From assembly GCF_004342005.1 (NCBI RefSeq), contig NZ_SMBX01000002.1, forward strand, positions 310,001-374,000: a stretch of DNA of 64,000 bases, given 5' to 3'. The first letter of the stretch is position 1; each line of letters opens with the position of its first letter. Below the pieces are notes generated by a model. That model was not told the origin of the DNA. It ran no database searches and saw nothing but the letters and a program-made list of their open reading frames with translations. A program made the position numbers and the translations under genes. This DNA is from Paracandidimonas soli (lineage in GTDB: Bacteria > Pseudomonadota > Gammaproteobacteria > Burkholderiales > Burkholderiaceae_B). Positions 37,110 to 46,516 of this stretch are shown here, one piece after another.

Positions 37110-39521
37110 TTGTTTTCTTTCAGGGCGCACAATCATTTGAAAGTCGGCCGGGCAGGCAAGGGGCTCATGGCCTTGCTGTGCTCGGTGCTCTTGTGGTTTT
37201 CCATCTCCGCGAGCCATGCGCAGCAGGGCGGGGCTCCGGCAGAGAGCAGGGATGCCTCGTATGAAGCGCTTGCCGATCTGCTGGAGGACCGGCAGATGCG
37301 CGAACAACTGATTCAGCAACTGCGTTCCCGGGCGGGAGAGGCGGGCGCCGAGGCTGCGGCGCAGCCGTCCGCCGCGAGCAGGCAGGCCGGGAGCAGCCCT
37401 CCCGCGCAGACGCCCGGAAAACCGGAAGATACGATTCCCGGCGCACTCCAGGCATTTGCCGCAGGCATGAAGAGCGATATCGCGGAAACCTGGCTGGTGG
37501 TCAAGGCGCTGGCGACTGGCAATCCTGTGCCGGCGAACCGGATGGAGCAGTGGCGGCCTGCCTTGGCTGGCCTGGCCATCGCCATCATTTCCGCGCTGCT
37601 TGCCTATGTCTTGCTGCGGCTGGCGGCCAGCTACGCATTCAGGCGGATGAACGACTGGGTCATGCTCGATGCCGGCAAGCCGCCGCAGCCTGCCGCGCCG
37701 GTCCAGGAGCCGGGCAAGGCGAAGCGCCGGCTGAAGTCGCTGGCGCTGGGGCGCAAGCTGCTGGCCGTCATCGGAGCCTTTGCTGTCGATATCGCCGTGG
37801 TCGCGCTGGCGGCGCTGGCGGCCTATGCCGCGGTGATCCTGTTTGCCAGCCCGGGCGCGAGCGCGTCCTTGTTCGCCATGCAGTTCCTGACGGCGTTCGT
37901 GCTGGTGGAGTCCTCCAAGGCGGTTTCCCGCGCAGTGTTCTCGACCCGCTATGATCAGTTGCGCCTGTTGCCCCTGTCCTCGGAGACGGCTGCCTACTGG
38001 AACCGCTGGCTCATCATCCTGATCGCGGCGGCCGGCTACAGCCTGATGGTGGCGGTGCCTGTGGCTCAGGCATTGCTGAGCGAGGGGACGGGTCGGTTGC
38101 TGGGGCTGGTGCTGATGCTGATGGTTTACCTGTATGCCATTTCCATGGTGTGGAGAAATCGCCGGGAAGTCAGCGAGGGCCTGCGGGCTTATGCCGAGAA
38201 ATCCGCCGCGCCGGTATTCGGTACTCTATTGCGGATCCTGGCCAGGATATGGCACTGGATGGTGCTGACGTATTTCACCGTCTTTTTCATCGTCAGCCAG
38301 ACCAATCAGCAGCATGCCTTCGATTTCATGTTCCATGCCACGGTGCAGACCATCGTGGCGGTGCTTGCCGGCCTGCTGCTGTCGGCGATATTGTCCGCAC
38401 TGCTGGCTCGCCATATCAATCTGCCGGACAACTGGCGCAAGGCCTTGCCCCTGCTGGAGGCGCGCGTCAATGCCTATGTGCCGGCATTCCTGCGCAGCCT
38501 GCGCCTGCTGATCCTCATCGTGGTCGTGCTGGTGGTGCTGGATGCATGGAGGATCTTCGATCTGGCCGGCTGGCTTGGTTCCGAGAACGGGCAGAAGGCG
38601 GTCGGCACGCTGATCCACGTCGGCATCATCCTGCTGGTCGCGGCCCTGGTCTGGACGGTCCTGGCCAGCATCATCGAGCACAGGCTGGGCATTTCCACGG
38701 GCAAGAACAAGCCGACGGAACGCGAGAAGACCTTGCTGATGCTGTTCCGCAGCGCGGCATCGGCCGTGATCGCCACCTTGACGGTGCTGGTGGTGCTGTC
38801 GCAGATCGGCATCGATATCGGCCCGCTGATCGCGGGGGCCGGGGTGGTCGGCCTGGCCATCGGCTTTGGCGCCCAGAAGCTGGTGCAGGATGTCATTACC
38901 GGGATTTTCATCCAGTTGGAAAACGGGATGAACCAGAACGATATTGTCGAGGTCGTGGGCCTGTTCGGCACGGTGGAGAAAATCACGATACGGTCGGTGG
39001 CCATTCGCACGCTGGATGGCGGCTATCACCTGATTCCGTTTTCCACCATCGACAAGGTGAGCAACCACACTCGGGATTACGGCTATCACTTCGGTGAATA
39101 CAACATCGGTCATCGCGAGAACGTGGACGAGGCCGTCAAGCAGCTGGAACAGGCGTTCGCCGAGCTCAAACAGGATCCGGAGCTGGCTTCCGAGATCCTG
39201 GAGGATATTTCCATTCCGGGAGTGACCGCCCTGAACGAGCGCGGCTTTACGATACGAGTGCTGATCAAGACGACTCCGGGAATGCAATGGGCCGTGCAGC
39301 GCGCCTTCAATCGCCTGGTGAAGAAATACTTCGACGCCGCTGGCATCGAGATTCCCTACCCGCATACTGTCCTGCAGTTCGGGCGCGGCAAGGACGGCCA
39401 TATCGAGCCGGCGGATGCGCGTACCGTCGAGGCGCTAAGCCAGGCCGTTGGCCGGCCGCCCGTACCGGAGCGTAATCCCAAGCCGCTGCCCTCAGAGGAG
39501 ACAAAGCCCGATATGCCGTAG
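37110..39521 (+). CDS. Large MscS-family mechanosensitive channel, YbiO type
   Basis: An 803-residue inner-membrane protein. A signal-like segment (MALLCSVLLWFSISASHA) leads into a periplasmic coiled region, then about ten membrane segments. The MscS core is near 560-760, with the pore helix LIAGAGVVGLAIGFGAQKLVQDVITG and the beta-domain ENGMNQNDIVEVVG. E. coli YbiO is the closest named relative; it releases solutes under hypo-osmotic shock. The start is uncertain: TTG 37110 has AAAGGGAG upstream, while the longer frame from 36987 runs through the hipA terminator. Confidence 0.88.
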   Translation: MFSFRAHNHLKVGRAGKGLMALLCSVLLWFSISASHAQQGGAPAESRDASYEALADLLEDRQMREQLIQQLRSRAGEAGAEAAAQPSAASRQAGSSPPAQTPGKPEDTIPGALQAFAAGMKSDIAETWLVVKALATGNPVPANRMEQWRPALAGLAIAIISALLAYVLLRLAASYAFRRMNDWVMLDAGKPPQPAAPVQEPGKAKRRLKSLALGRKLLAVIGAFAVDIAVVALAALAAYAAVILFASPGASASLFAMQFLTAFVLVESSKAVSRAVFSTRYDQLRLLPLSSETAAYWNRWLIILIAAAGYSLMVAVPVAQALLSEGTGRLLGLVLMLMVYLYAISMVWRNRREVSEGLRAYAEKSAAPVFGTLLRILARIWHWMVLTYFTVFFIVSQTNQQHAFDFMFHATVQTIVAVLAGLLLSAILSALLARHINLPDNWRKALPLLEARVNAYVPAFLRSLRLLILIVVVLVVLDAWRIFDLAGWLGSENGQKAVGTLIHVGIILLVAALVWTVLASIIEHRLGISTGKNKPTEREKTLLMLFRSAASAVIATLTVLVVLSQIGIDIGPLIAGAGVVGLAIGFGAQKLVQDVITGIFIQLENGMNQNDIVEVVGLFGTVEKITIRSVAIRTLDGGYHLIPFSTIDKVSNHTRDYGYHFGEYNIGHRENVDEAVKQLEQAFAELKQDPELASEILEDISIPGVTALNERGFTIRVLIKTTPGMQWAVQRAFNRLVKKYFDAAGIEIPYPHTVLQFGRGKDGHIEPADARTVEALSQAVGRPPVPERNPKPLPSEETKPDMP

Positions 39522-39588
39522 GCAGAAACCAGGTATCGGGCCGGAACGTGAATTCTGCCGTTATGGCGAGACCGTATTTTTCTTTTCG

Positions 39589-39625
39589 ACGCCGTCGCTG
39601 GCCATGCGCCAACGACGGCGTTTCT
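39589..39625 (+). terminator. Terminator after the YbiO-type gene
   Basis: ACGCCGTCG and CGACGGCGT form a perfect 9-bp stem and are followed by TTTCTGTT. Confidence 0.65.
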
Positions 39626-39764
39626 GTTAAAGTCGATCGCGATGCTGCCGCCCGGCGGATGGATGTATCACCCGCGCCGGCGTATCGTGGCAAGAATCAA
39701 TAATGAAGCAATAGAGACAAGACTATTTCCGGTCTGGCGGTTTTCACGCGATAGGGGGTGTACC

Positions 39765-41573
39765 GTGGCCAAATCACGCATACAGGGGATGAGCGAGAAA
39801 GATCTGCTGCTCGGGCCTGTGCTGTCGTTTCGCGGTGTAGGCAAGAACAATGCATGGCGGGTGACGGCGCTGATCGGATTGAAGGAGTCCGCGCCCGTGC
39901 CGGCTCTGGAGGTCGACGGGCACAAGTGTCCCGCGCCGCGAGAACTGTTGCTGCACAAAGGGGAGCGCTATCTGCGCTATGACATTTCCTGCGATATGCA
40001 GGTGGGGGAGCGTAGGGTGTCTTACGGAATTCCCGGCGGCCTGCAGTGGAGCTTTACCGTGCCGGGCAAGGCGGATGCGCCGCGCATGGCGTATGTATCC
40101 TGCAATGGCTTTTCGGATCCGTCAGCCATGCGCAAGATCGTCCGGACCGCGAATTCCGTGTGGGAAGACCTGCTCTACAGCCATGATCGCGAATTGCGCG
40201 CGAAGTCGGGCGCGGGCGAAGCCAAGCTGCTGGACAAGGAGCAGTTGTGGCACGAGCAGCGCATCCACGACAGGGGGCTGCAGCGCTTCCATCTGATGCT
40301 GATGGGCGGAGACCAGATCTATTTCGATTCGATCTGGGAAGACATCAAGGCGCTGAGGGAATGGGTTGCGATGCCGCGCGATCGGCAACTGGCCTTCGAG
40401 GTTGGCAAGGCGCTGGAACGGGAGATCGAGTCTTACTATCTGGGCCTGTACCAGCAGCGCTGGCTGCCGGCGGGACGCAAGTCCTGGTCGTCTCCGGAAC
40501 CAGCGCTGGATGCCAGTGTAGCCTTGGCGAGCATCCCGGCCATCATGATGTGGGACGATCATGATATCTTCGATGGCTGGGGTTCCTTCAGCCCCGAAAT
40601 GCAGCAGTGCCAGCTGTTCGAAGTCATGTTCCGCCATGCCCGGCGGGCGTTCTGGGTCTTCCAGATGCAGCATGCGCTGCAGGATCTGCCGGAGCTGGAG
40701 GATGCGACACCGCCCGGATTCGCGCGCCAGGATCCCATGTTCAGGCCCATTGCCTGGAGCCAGGCGCTGGCGCAGGACAGGCTTGCCTTGCCCATGCTGG
40801 ATGCGCAACCCGGCTTCAGTTCGGCGTATGCGGTCGGGCCCGTGGCCATTGTGGCGGCGGATCTGCGGACCGAGCGTTCGCGCACCCAGGTCATTGGCAA
40901 CGATACCTGGGGCCGGCTCAAGGCGTGGATAGGCGGCCTGGGCGGAGGCAATGGAAGCCGCCGGTCGACGCGATCGGCCTGTGGGCATTTGCTATTCATG
41001 TCGTCGGTGCCGGTCGTACACCCCAAGTTGTCGATGGCGGAGCTGCTGCTCGACAAGTTCGGGCAGGATCACGTTACGGACAGCAATGCCGACGACCTGA
41101 AGGACCATTGGTCCCATGATGATCACGAAGGGGAGCGCAAGCGTCTGCTGGAGGTGCTGAGCAGCCTGGCGCGGGACAAGAAGATTCGCGTGTCGCTGGT
41201 ATCGGGCGACGTGCACGTGGCCGCCTGGGGGACCGCCTACAAGAAGGATCTGCCGGCTTCCGAGACATGGTCGCAGATCCACCAACTGACGTCGTCGGCG
41301 GTCGTGCATCCTTCGCTGATGGGAGTGATGGAGCGGCTGTTCCTGTTCTGGCTCAACAGCAGCGCCAAGAGCCAGCAGAACATCGATGTCCAGTATGTCG
41401 CCGAGATGATGATGTTTCCCGGGCATGACCAGTACGTCAAGGCTGCCCGGAACTGGCTGGCGTTGGAGCTGGATGCGGGCTCGGCCGAGAACCGCAAGCT
41501 GTGGGCGACCTGGCGCTGCGAGACGGAAACCGGGTTTTCCAATCATCTGCTGGCGATCGCGCCGGTGCTGTGA
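39765..41573 (+). CDS. PhoD-like metallophosphatase
   Basis: A 602-residue protein of the PhoD-like superfamily, without a clear signal peptide. Metal-site motifs are MGGDQIYFDSIWED, MWDDHDIFDGWG and the C-terminal SGDVHVAAWG. It should hydrolyse a phosphoester, but related bacterial proteins of this layout are uncharacterised. I set the start at GTG 39765, which follows AGGGGG; ATG 39789 (MSEKDLLLGP) is the alternative. The stop codon begins copy 3 of the 17-bp repeat. Confidence 0.82.
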   Translation: MAKSRIQGMSEKDLLLGPVLSFRGVGKNNAWRVTALIGLKESAPVPALEVDGHKCPAPRELLLHKGERYLRYDISCDMQVGERRVSYGIPGGLQWSFTVPGKADAPRMAYVSCNGFSDPSAMRKIVRTANSVWEDLLYSHDRELRAKSGAGEAKLLDKEQLWHEQRIHDRGLQRFHLMLMGGDQIYFDSIWEDIKALREWVAMPRDRQLAFEVGKALEREIESYYLGLYQQRWLPAGRKSWSSPEPALDASVALASIPAIMMWDDHDIFDGWGSFSPEMQQCQLFEVMFRHARRAFWVFQMQHALQDLPELEDATPPGFARQDPMFRPIAWSQALAQDRLALPMLDAQPGFSSAYAVGPVAIVAADLRTERSRTQVIGNDTWGRLKAWIGGLGGGNGSRRSTRSACGHLLFMSSVPVVHPKLSMAELLLDKFGQDHVTDSNADDLKDHWSHDDHEGERKRLLEVLSSLARDKKIRVSLVSGDVHVAAWGTAYKKDLPASETWSQIHQLTSSAVVHPSLMGVMERLFLFWLNSSAKSQQNIDVQYVAEMMMFPGHDQYVKAARNWLALELDAGSAENRKLWATWRCETETGFSNHLLAIAPVL

Positions 41574-41587
41574 CCACGCGCCCAAGC
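41571..41587 (+). repeat. Stop-codon-associated repeat, copy 3
   Basis: TGACCACGCGCCCAAGC starting at the TGA of the PhoD-like gene. It is followed within six bases by a strong hairpin (41593-41617). Confidence 0.85.
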
Positions 41588-41592
41588 TGCAG

Positions 41593-41617
41593 CGCTCCCG
41601 GCAGGCTGCCGGGAGCG
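41593..41617. terminator. Hairpin terminator between convergent PhoD-like and EamA genes
   Basis: CGCTCCCGGCAG and CTGCCGGGAGCG are exact reverse complements with one base between, forming a 25-bp palindrome. There is no long U-run. Confidence 0.65.
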
Positions 41618-41624
41618 TGATTCG

Positions 41625-42494
41625 TTACTGAGCCAGCAATGCCACGCCGCAGATCATGACGAGGCAGCCGACCAGGCGCCATATTCCAACAGCCTCCTTC
41701 AGGATGAGCGCACCCATCAGAGCGCCGGCCATCATCGACATTTCCCGAGCGGGAGCGGCCAGGCTCAGCGGCGCGCCCGCTCTCAGGGCCTGAAGCACAA
41801 GAATGTAGGACAGGGGAGAGAGCACGCCCACCGCGATGGCCAGGCCCCAGTGCCCGCGCATGCTGGCCATGGCTTCGCGGCGGTGTGCCATGAGCCAGGG
41901 CAGCAGCATGAGCATGCGCACGACATTGGCGCACCAGTCCAGCACGACAGGGTGTATGCCCAGCATCTTGACGCCGTAGGCATCGACGACCGTGTAGCCA
42001 GCGATGGCCGTGCCCGTGGTCGCTCCCCAGCGGACGCCGACCAATGCGGCGGGATCCGCGAAGCGGGACAGTTGCCCTTGCGTGGAGATCAGCAGGATCC
42101 CGACGACGATGGCCAACAGTCCGGCGACGCCGGTGATCGACGGAGATTCCCCCAGCAGCAGGAACGCGCCTATCGTGGACAGCATCGGTCCGGTGCCGCG
42201 CGCCACGGGATAGACCACCGACAGGTCGGCGACCTGGTAGCCGCGCTGGAGGCACAGACTGTAGGCCAGGTGCAGGGCGCCGCTGGCCAGTATGCAGGCG
42301 ATGCCGGCGCCGCTCCAGGAGATGCCGTCGCCCAGGAAGATCCAGAGCACCCATGGAAAGTAGGTGACGCAGGAAACTCCCGTATAGGCGAATACGAAGA
42401 CCGGTCCCGCCTGTGCCGCGCGCTTGGCAAGCAGGTTCCAGCTGGCGTGGATGAGCGCGGCCAGGACGATCAAGGCAAAGGCGGACAGAGACAT
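41625..42494 (-). CDS. EamA/DMT family transporter
   Basis: A 289-residue protein with ten predicted membrane helices and the two-fold EamA repeat: LAALIHASWNLLAKRAAQ in the first half, then SVVYPVARGTGPMLSTIGAFLLLGE, and the matching LILKEAVGIWRLVGCLVMICGVALL at the end. DMT transporters of this kind move amino acids, nucleotide sugars or metabolites, mostly outward. The substrate cannot be inferred. It lies downstream of the nitroreductase gene on the same strand, 40 bp apart. Confidence 0.86.
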   Translation of the reverse strand: MSLSAFALIVLAALIHASWNLLAKRAAQAGPVFVFAYTGVSCVTYFPWVLWIFLGDGISWSGAGIACILASGALHLAYSLCLQRGYQVADLSVVYPVARGTGPMLSTIGAFLLLGESPSITGVAGLLAIVVGILLISTQGQLSRFADPAALVGVRWGATTGTAIAGYTVVDAYGVKMLGIHPVVLDWCANVVRMLMLLPWLMAHRREAMASMRGHWGLAIAVGVLSPLSYILVLQALRAGAPLSLAAPAREMSMMAGALMGALILKEAVGIWRLVGCLVMICGVALLAQ

Positions 42495-42534
42495 GGAGAC
42501 TCCGGAAATGGGCCGCGCTCGGGGAGGACGCTAT

Positions 42535-43134
42535 CTAGCCGAACACGCGAAAGCGCTGTGCGTCGTCCATGAAGGTCTTGTTCTTGAAGCCGCCCTGGTT
42601 CGAGCCGAACGGCATCTGCGCGCGCAGCTTCCAGCTGGCGGGGAGCTGCCATTCCGCCGCCGCGGCCGCGTCGGGCAAGGGATTGTAGTGCTGCAGGCTG
42701 GCTCCGATGCCAGCATTGGCAAGCGCAGTCCATGCGGCGAACTGGGCGATGCCGGAGGAGTGCTCGGACCAGACGGGGAAATTGTCGGCGTACAGCGGGA
42801 ATTTTTGCTGCAGGCCGGAGATGACGTCCTGGTCTTCGTAGAACAGCACGGTCCCTGCGCCCGCGGCGAAGCTGTCGATCTTGGCCTCGGTGGCGGAGAA
42901 TGCATCGACGGGGACGATCTTGCGCAGCTCTTCCTTGACAATGCCCCAGAGTTTTTCGCTCTGGGCGCCGAACAGGATGACGGCGCGCGAGCTTTGCGAG
43001 TTGAACGACGAGGGGGAGTGCTTGATGGCTTCCTGGATCAGTGCGGAGGTTTCCTGCTGCGATATGGGCAGATCCTTGCCCAGGGCGTACTGGCTGCGGC
43101 GTTTCTTGAAAGCTTCTATCAATGTGTTGCTCAT
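42535..43134 (-). CDS. Nitroreductase family protein, Frm2/Hbn1-like
   Basis: A 199-residue FMN-dependent oxidoreductase. KRRSQYALGKDLP, SPSSFNSQSSRAVILFG and the QFAAWTALANAGIGASLQHYN block mark the nitroreductase fold, in the shorter single-domain group that includes yeast Frm2 and bacterial YdgI-like proteins. Probable substrates are nitroaromatics, quinones or lipid signals, not decidable here. The start is ATG 43134 (MSNTLIEAFKKRRS). The 179 bp before it, up to the esterase gene, hold no recognised feature. Confidence 0.86.
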   Translation of the reverse strand: MSNTLIEAFKKRRSQYALGKDLPISQQETSALIQEAIKHSPSSFNSQSSRAVILFGAQSEKLWGIVKEELRKIVPVDAFSATEAKIDSFAAGAGTVLFYEDQDVISGLQQKFPLYADNFPVWSEHSSGIAQFAAWTALANAGIGASLQHYNPLPDAAAAAEWQLPASWKLRAQMPFGSNQGGFKNKTFMDDAQRFRVFG

Positions 43135-43313
43135 GGAAATTTCTGTTCAGTGGTGATGCCAAGACTGGATTCTACTCCGTCAAGGCCCGCCATGAGCGGA
43201 AAGCTTGGCGTATGCTGTTCCTGCCTGAAGCCGGACGCTTTTTCGTTGCATTACAAGGCGTACCGTATCGCGTGATCCTGCCGTGGACGACGAGCCTGCG
43301 CCTGGGTGCGCGG

Positions 43314-44276
43314 TCACTGGGGAAGGGTGTGCAGCAGCCACTTCTGGATGTGCAGGGCGATATCGTCGCTGTTGTCATCCATCATCAGCACATGCGAGTT
43401 GCCTGAGATGCCCAGCGCTTCCAGGTCAAGCACTTGCACGCATTCATGCCGGCCGGCAAAGGCAGATATCTTTTCGCCCAATCGCTGCCAGCGCTCGTCA
43501 CCGGCAAGATTGCCGCCCATGACGATGAGGGTAGGGGTAGCGTAGGTTTCGATTTCCGCAGGAATGCCGGCAGGCTCGATGGCGACGAGCGCGCGAAGGT
43601 GTTTGGGGACAGCATTGGCAAGTTGCATTGCCAACGGCCCTGACTGGGAGTGACAGACGATGCTGGCCGGGCCGATGCGTTCAAGCAGCGCCTGGAATGC
43701 ATCTATCATGGCCTGATTGGTATGTGTCCAGCGCGGCACCATCTGCATACAGAAATCATCGAAATGCGCCAGCGGAAAGCGAGTATCCGGATGAGCTGTA
43801 CGCAACGCTGGGTCGGGATAATAGCTGTGCTCGCCCCTGCCGATGCGAAAGCGAGCATACACATCGTCCACTGTCTGGATGATGGGACCCTCCGGCCAGA
43901 TATCCGGGAACGGGGCGAAGCCCGACCGTCCTCGTTCGACGGCATCGCAGACATAGACATCCCAGCCCTGACGGATGAAATAATTGACCCAGCCGTCTGC
44001 GCCATCGGGCTTGGTTTCCCAGGCGGCGCCCGTCATGCCTCCGCCGTGCCAGAAAACCAGGGGGCCTTTGCCGTTGGGATGTTGGGGCAAAAAGTACTGG
44101 ACGTACATCTGCTCGATGGCGTAGGTTCCGTTCGGATTGATGTTGACGGGCTCCCCGCCTTCGCTCATGGTGCGGCTGTAGCAGGGCTTGCCTGAAAGCA
44201 GGACGCGCCGCCCGCCTACATGGAAGGACCCCATTGCGCGAAGGTGTAGCGGTTCTGGTGCTGCGGTCGTGCTCAT
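43314..44276 (-). CDS. Alpha/beta-hydrolase (esterase)
   Basis: A 320-residue hydrolase. The oxyanion region is VFWHGGGMTGAAWE, the nucleophile is in VCHSQSGPLAMQLA (a G-x-S-x-G variant, CHSQSG), and the C-terminal SGNSHVLMMDDNSD supplies the catalytic His. No signal peptide is evident. Related proteins hydrolyse small esters or lactones. It lies 66 bp downstream of the Bug-type binding-protein gene on the same strand, so the imported compound and the ester substrate could be the same pathway; this is inference. Confidence 0.85.
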   Translation of the reverse strand: MSTTAAPEPLHLRAMGSFHVGGRRVLLSGKPCYSRTMSEGGEPVNINPNGTYAIEQMYVQYFLPQHPNGKGPLVFWHGGGMTGAAWETKPDGADGWVNYFIRQGWDVYVCDAVERGRSGFAPFPDIWPEGPIIQTVDDVYARFRIGRGEHSYYPDPALRTAHPDTRFPLAHFDDFCMQMVPRWTHTNQAMIDAFQALLERIGPASIVCHSQSGPLAMQLANAVPKHLRALVAIEPAGIPAEIETYATPTLIVMGGNLAGDERWQRLGEKISAFAGRHECVQVLDLEALGISGNSHVLMMDDNSDDIALHIQKWLLHTLPQ

Positions 44277-44342
44277 GCGTGTTTCATGTCGTGCGTCGGC
44301 ATGCGCCGGCGCGGGGAGAAGAATTGCCTGGCGGAAAAAGAC

Positions 44343-45323
44343 TTATTCCTTCGCGGTGATGCCGTTTTCTTCGATCAGTTGCGCGATAGCGGAAGTTTCC
44401 CTTTCCAGGAACGAGGCGAGTTCTGCGGGCGAGCCTCCCGCCGGATTCACGCCGAGCGTATCCAGGCGCTTTTTGATGTCGGGATCGTTCAGCGCCTGAT
44501 TGAATGCCGTATTCAGGGCTTCGACCGCGCCTGCCGGCGTTCCCGCGGGGGCCAGCAGTCCGAACCATGGGTTGATCAGCATTTTGGGATAGCCGGATTC
44601 GGCAAACGTGGGCACATCGGGAATTGCGTTGGCGCGCGTCTTTCCCGCTATGGCGATGGCGACCAGGCGGCCGTCCCGGATGCTTGCCAGAGAGGCTGGC
44701 AGATTGTCGAAGTACATGTCGACCTGTCCACCGAGCAGGTCGCCGGCAACCTGTCCGGCTCCCTTGTAGGGGATATGGGCGATGTCCACTTGGGCCTCGC
44801 GTTTCAGGAGTTCGAGCGCCAGGTGGGCGGAGCCGCCGATGCCCGAAGACGCGGCGTTCAGCTTGCCGGGATTGGCCTTGGCATATTCGACGAAGCTTTT
44901 CACGTCTTTTGCCGGCACCTGGGGATTCACAACCAAGACGCTGGGAACAGTGCCTACAAGGGTCACAGGCGTGAAGTCATCCGAAATGCTGTAGGGCGCA
45001 GGCTTGTAGAGGGAGGGCGATACAGCGCAGCTGTAGGCGCACATGACGAGCGTATAGCCGTCGGATTTTGTGCGGGAGACATGCTTGACGCCGATGTTTC
45101 CACCCGCTCCCGCTTTGTTTTCCACGATGACGGTCTGTTTCAGGCTTGCGCCGGCCTTGTCCGCAAGCATCCGGGCAATGATGTCTGGCGTGCCTCCGGC
45201 GGGGAAGGGAACCACGATGGTGACGGGGCGTTGCGGAAAGGCGTCCGCAGCTTGCGTCAGGGCGGGCAGCGCGACGGCGGCTACCGTGGCCAGGGCCAGG
45301 GTGGATAGTTTCAGGGATCTCAT
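44343..45323 (-). CDS. Tripartite tricarboxylate transporter substrate-binding protein (Bug/TctC family)
   Basis: A 326-residue periplasmic protein with a Sec signal (cleavage near TQAADAFPQ, about 27). It carries the family blocks VTIVVPFPAGGTPDIIARMLA, VENKAGAGGNIG and HIPYKGAGQVAGDLLGGQVD. Bug proteins are greatly expanded in Bordetella and relatives and bind carboxylates or similar small molecules; most lack neighbouring TctAB genes, as here. ATG 45323 is chosen since AGGAGG stands seven bases upstream. It is divergent from a LysR gene with a clear T-N11-A site between. Confidence 0.93.
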   Translation of the reverse strand: MRSLKLSTLALATVAAVALPALTQAADAFPQRPVTIVVPFPAGGTPDIIARMLADKAGASLKQTVIVENKAGAGGNIGVKHVSRTKSDGYTLVMCAYSCAVSPSLYKPAPYSISDDFTPVTLVGTVPSVLVVNPQVPAKDVKSFVEYAKANPGKLNAASSGIGGSAHLALELLKREAQVDIAHIPYKGAGQVAGDLLGGQVDMYFDNLPASLASIRDGRLVAIAIAGKTRANAIPDVPTFAESGYPKMLINPWFGLLAPAGTPAGAVEALNTAFNQALNDPDIKKRLDTLGVNPAGGSPAELASFLERETSAIAQLIEENGITAKE

Positions 45324-45396
45324 GTGTTGCCTCCTAGTCGTTGGGATCATGGCAGGATTCTAGTCAGCCGCCTTGTATTTGAATAATGATTAGTTT

Positions 45397-45413
45397 TGAT
45401 AAAATTCATATCA
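45397..45413. promoter_or_regulatory. Candidate LysR-type operator
   Basis: TGATA-AAATTCA-TATCA is a perfect inverted repeat of the T-N11-A form typical of LysR regulators. It lies between the divergent bug gene and lysR gene, 26 bp before the regulator start. Confidence 0.7.
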
Positions 45414-45438
45414 TTAATGTTATGCATAGGGCAGCTTT

Positions 45439-46404
45439 ATGCAGTTGGATCAATCGCAGGATTTTTCCCTGTTGCGTCGCACCAGCATGTCGCTGCTGCT
45501 CTGTTTTGATTCGCTGATGGACACGCGCAGCGTCACGCTGACCGCTGCGCGCCTGAATAAAAGCCAGCCCGCCATCAGCCGGGATCTTGCGCGCTTGAGA
45601 GCGCTGCTGAAAGATCCGGTGTTTGTTTTCATCAGGAAACGCCTTGTGCCGACCGAGCGCGCGCTGGCGCTGCACAGGCAGGTACGCGAGGCTTTGGCGG
45701 GCCTGGAGCACGCTTTGGGCGAAGGCCAGCCATTCAAGGCTTCCGAGCTTGCCGGCGTCATCAATATCGGTGCGGCTGCGCATATCGAACTGCTGCTGGC
45801 GGCGCCCCTGACGTTGGCCTTGCAGAAGGAAGCGCCAGGCCTGACGGTGCGATTCCAGCCGGTGCATGGCGATTTTTCTCCTGACGACCTTGATTCCGCC
45901 AGTATGGATCTGGCCATCGGCCTTTTCCAGGGCTTGCCCCTGCGTTTCCCAAGGCAAGTCCTGTTCGAGGATGAACGGGTGGGTGTGCTTTCGTCCAGTC
46001 ATCCGCTGGCAAAGCGTCAGCGTTTCGGCTTGCAGGATCTTCAGCATGTGAAGTGGCTGGCGTTTTCGCATATGTACGGGAAGCAGACCAATTTCGACCG
46101 CGCACTTCAGGACAGCGGCTACAACATGCGTTTCAGCGCCTATGTCTCCAACTTCGGCCTGGCACCGTATTTCCTGATGGAAACAGACTACGCCACTACT
46201 ATGCCTCGCCTGATTGCCGAGAAGTATTGCCGGTATTTCGACCTGGGGCTCGTGCAGTTGCCGACCGAGCTGAGGGAAGCGCGCATGTTAATGGTCTGGA
46301 GCGAGCGCAATGAGCGGGATAGGCTGAGTCTATGGCTGAGGGGTATGGTGATGCAGGTCGTGAATGGCTTGCTTCCGGATCGCATGCGGCCGGGGCGGAA
46401 GTAG
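45439..46404 (+). CDS. LysR-type transcriptional regulator
   Basis: A 321-residue regulator. The winged HTH (about 15-75) reads LLLCFDSLMDTRSVTLTAARLNKSQPAISRDLARLR, and the substrate-binding domain (about 100-300) has VLFEDERVGVLSSSHPLAKRQ. The HTH starts later than usual and most resembles the NodD/SyrM-like branch. By position it should control the divergent binding-protein and esterase genes, and its own expression, through the site at 45397-45413. The effector is unknown. Confidence 0.88.
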   Translation: MQLDQSQDFSLLRRTSMSLLLCFDSLMDTRSVTLTAARLNKSQPAISRDLARLRALLKDPVFVFIRKRLVPTERALALHRQVREALAGLEHALGEGQPFKASELAGVINIGAAAHIELLLAAPLTLALQKEAPGLTVRFQPVHGDFSPDDLDSASMDLAIGLFQGLPLRFPRQVLFEDERVGVLSSSHPLAKRQRFGLQDLQHVKWLAFSHMYGKQTNFDRALQDSGYNMRFSAYVSNFGLAPYFLMETDYATTMPRLIAEKYCRYFDLGLVQLPTELREARMLMVWSERNERDRLSLWLRGMVMQVVNGLLPDRMRPGRK

Positions 46405-46463
46405 TGCGCCGTCAATGCAGCACGGATGTGTTGTAAAGCCGCTCGGTATAATTTTTAATAAAT

Positions 46464-46482
46464 GAGAATAATTGTTATTATC
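46464..46482. promoter_or_regulatory. Fur box before the FecI-like gene
   Basis: GAGAATAATTGTTATTATC agrees with the 19-bp Fur consensus at 14 positions and lies 34 bp before the sigma factor start. Confidence 0.7.
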
Positions 46483-46516
46483 TATTGTTCTTCACGCCCA
46501 CCCGATATGTATTTTC

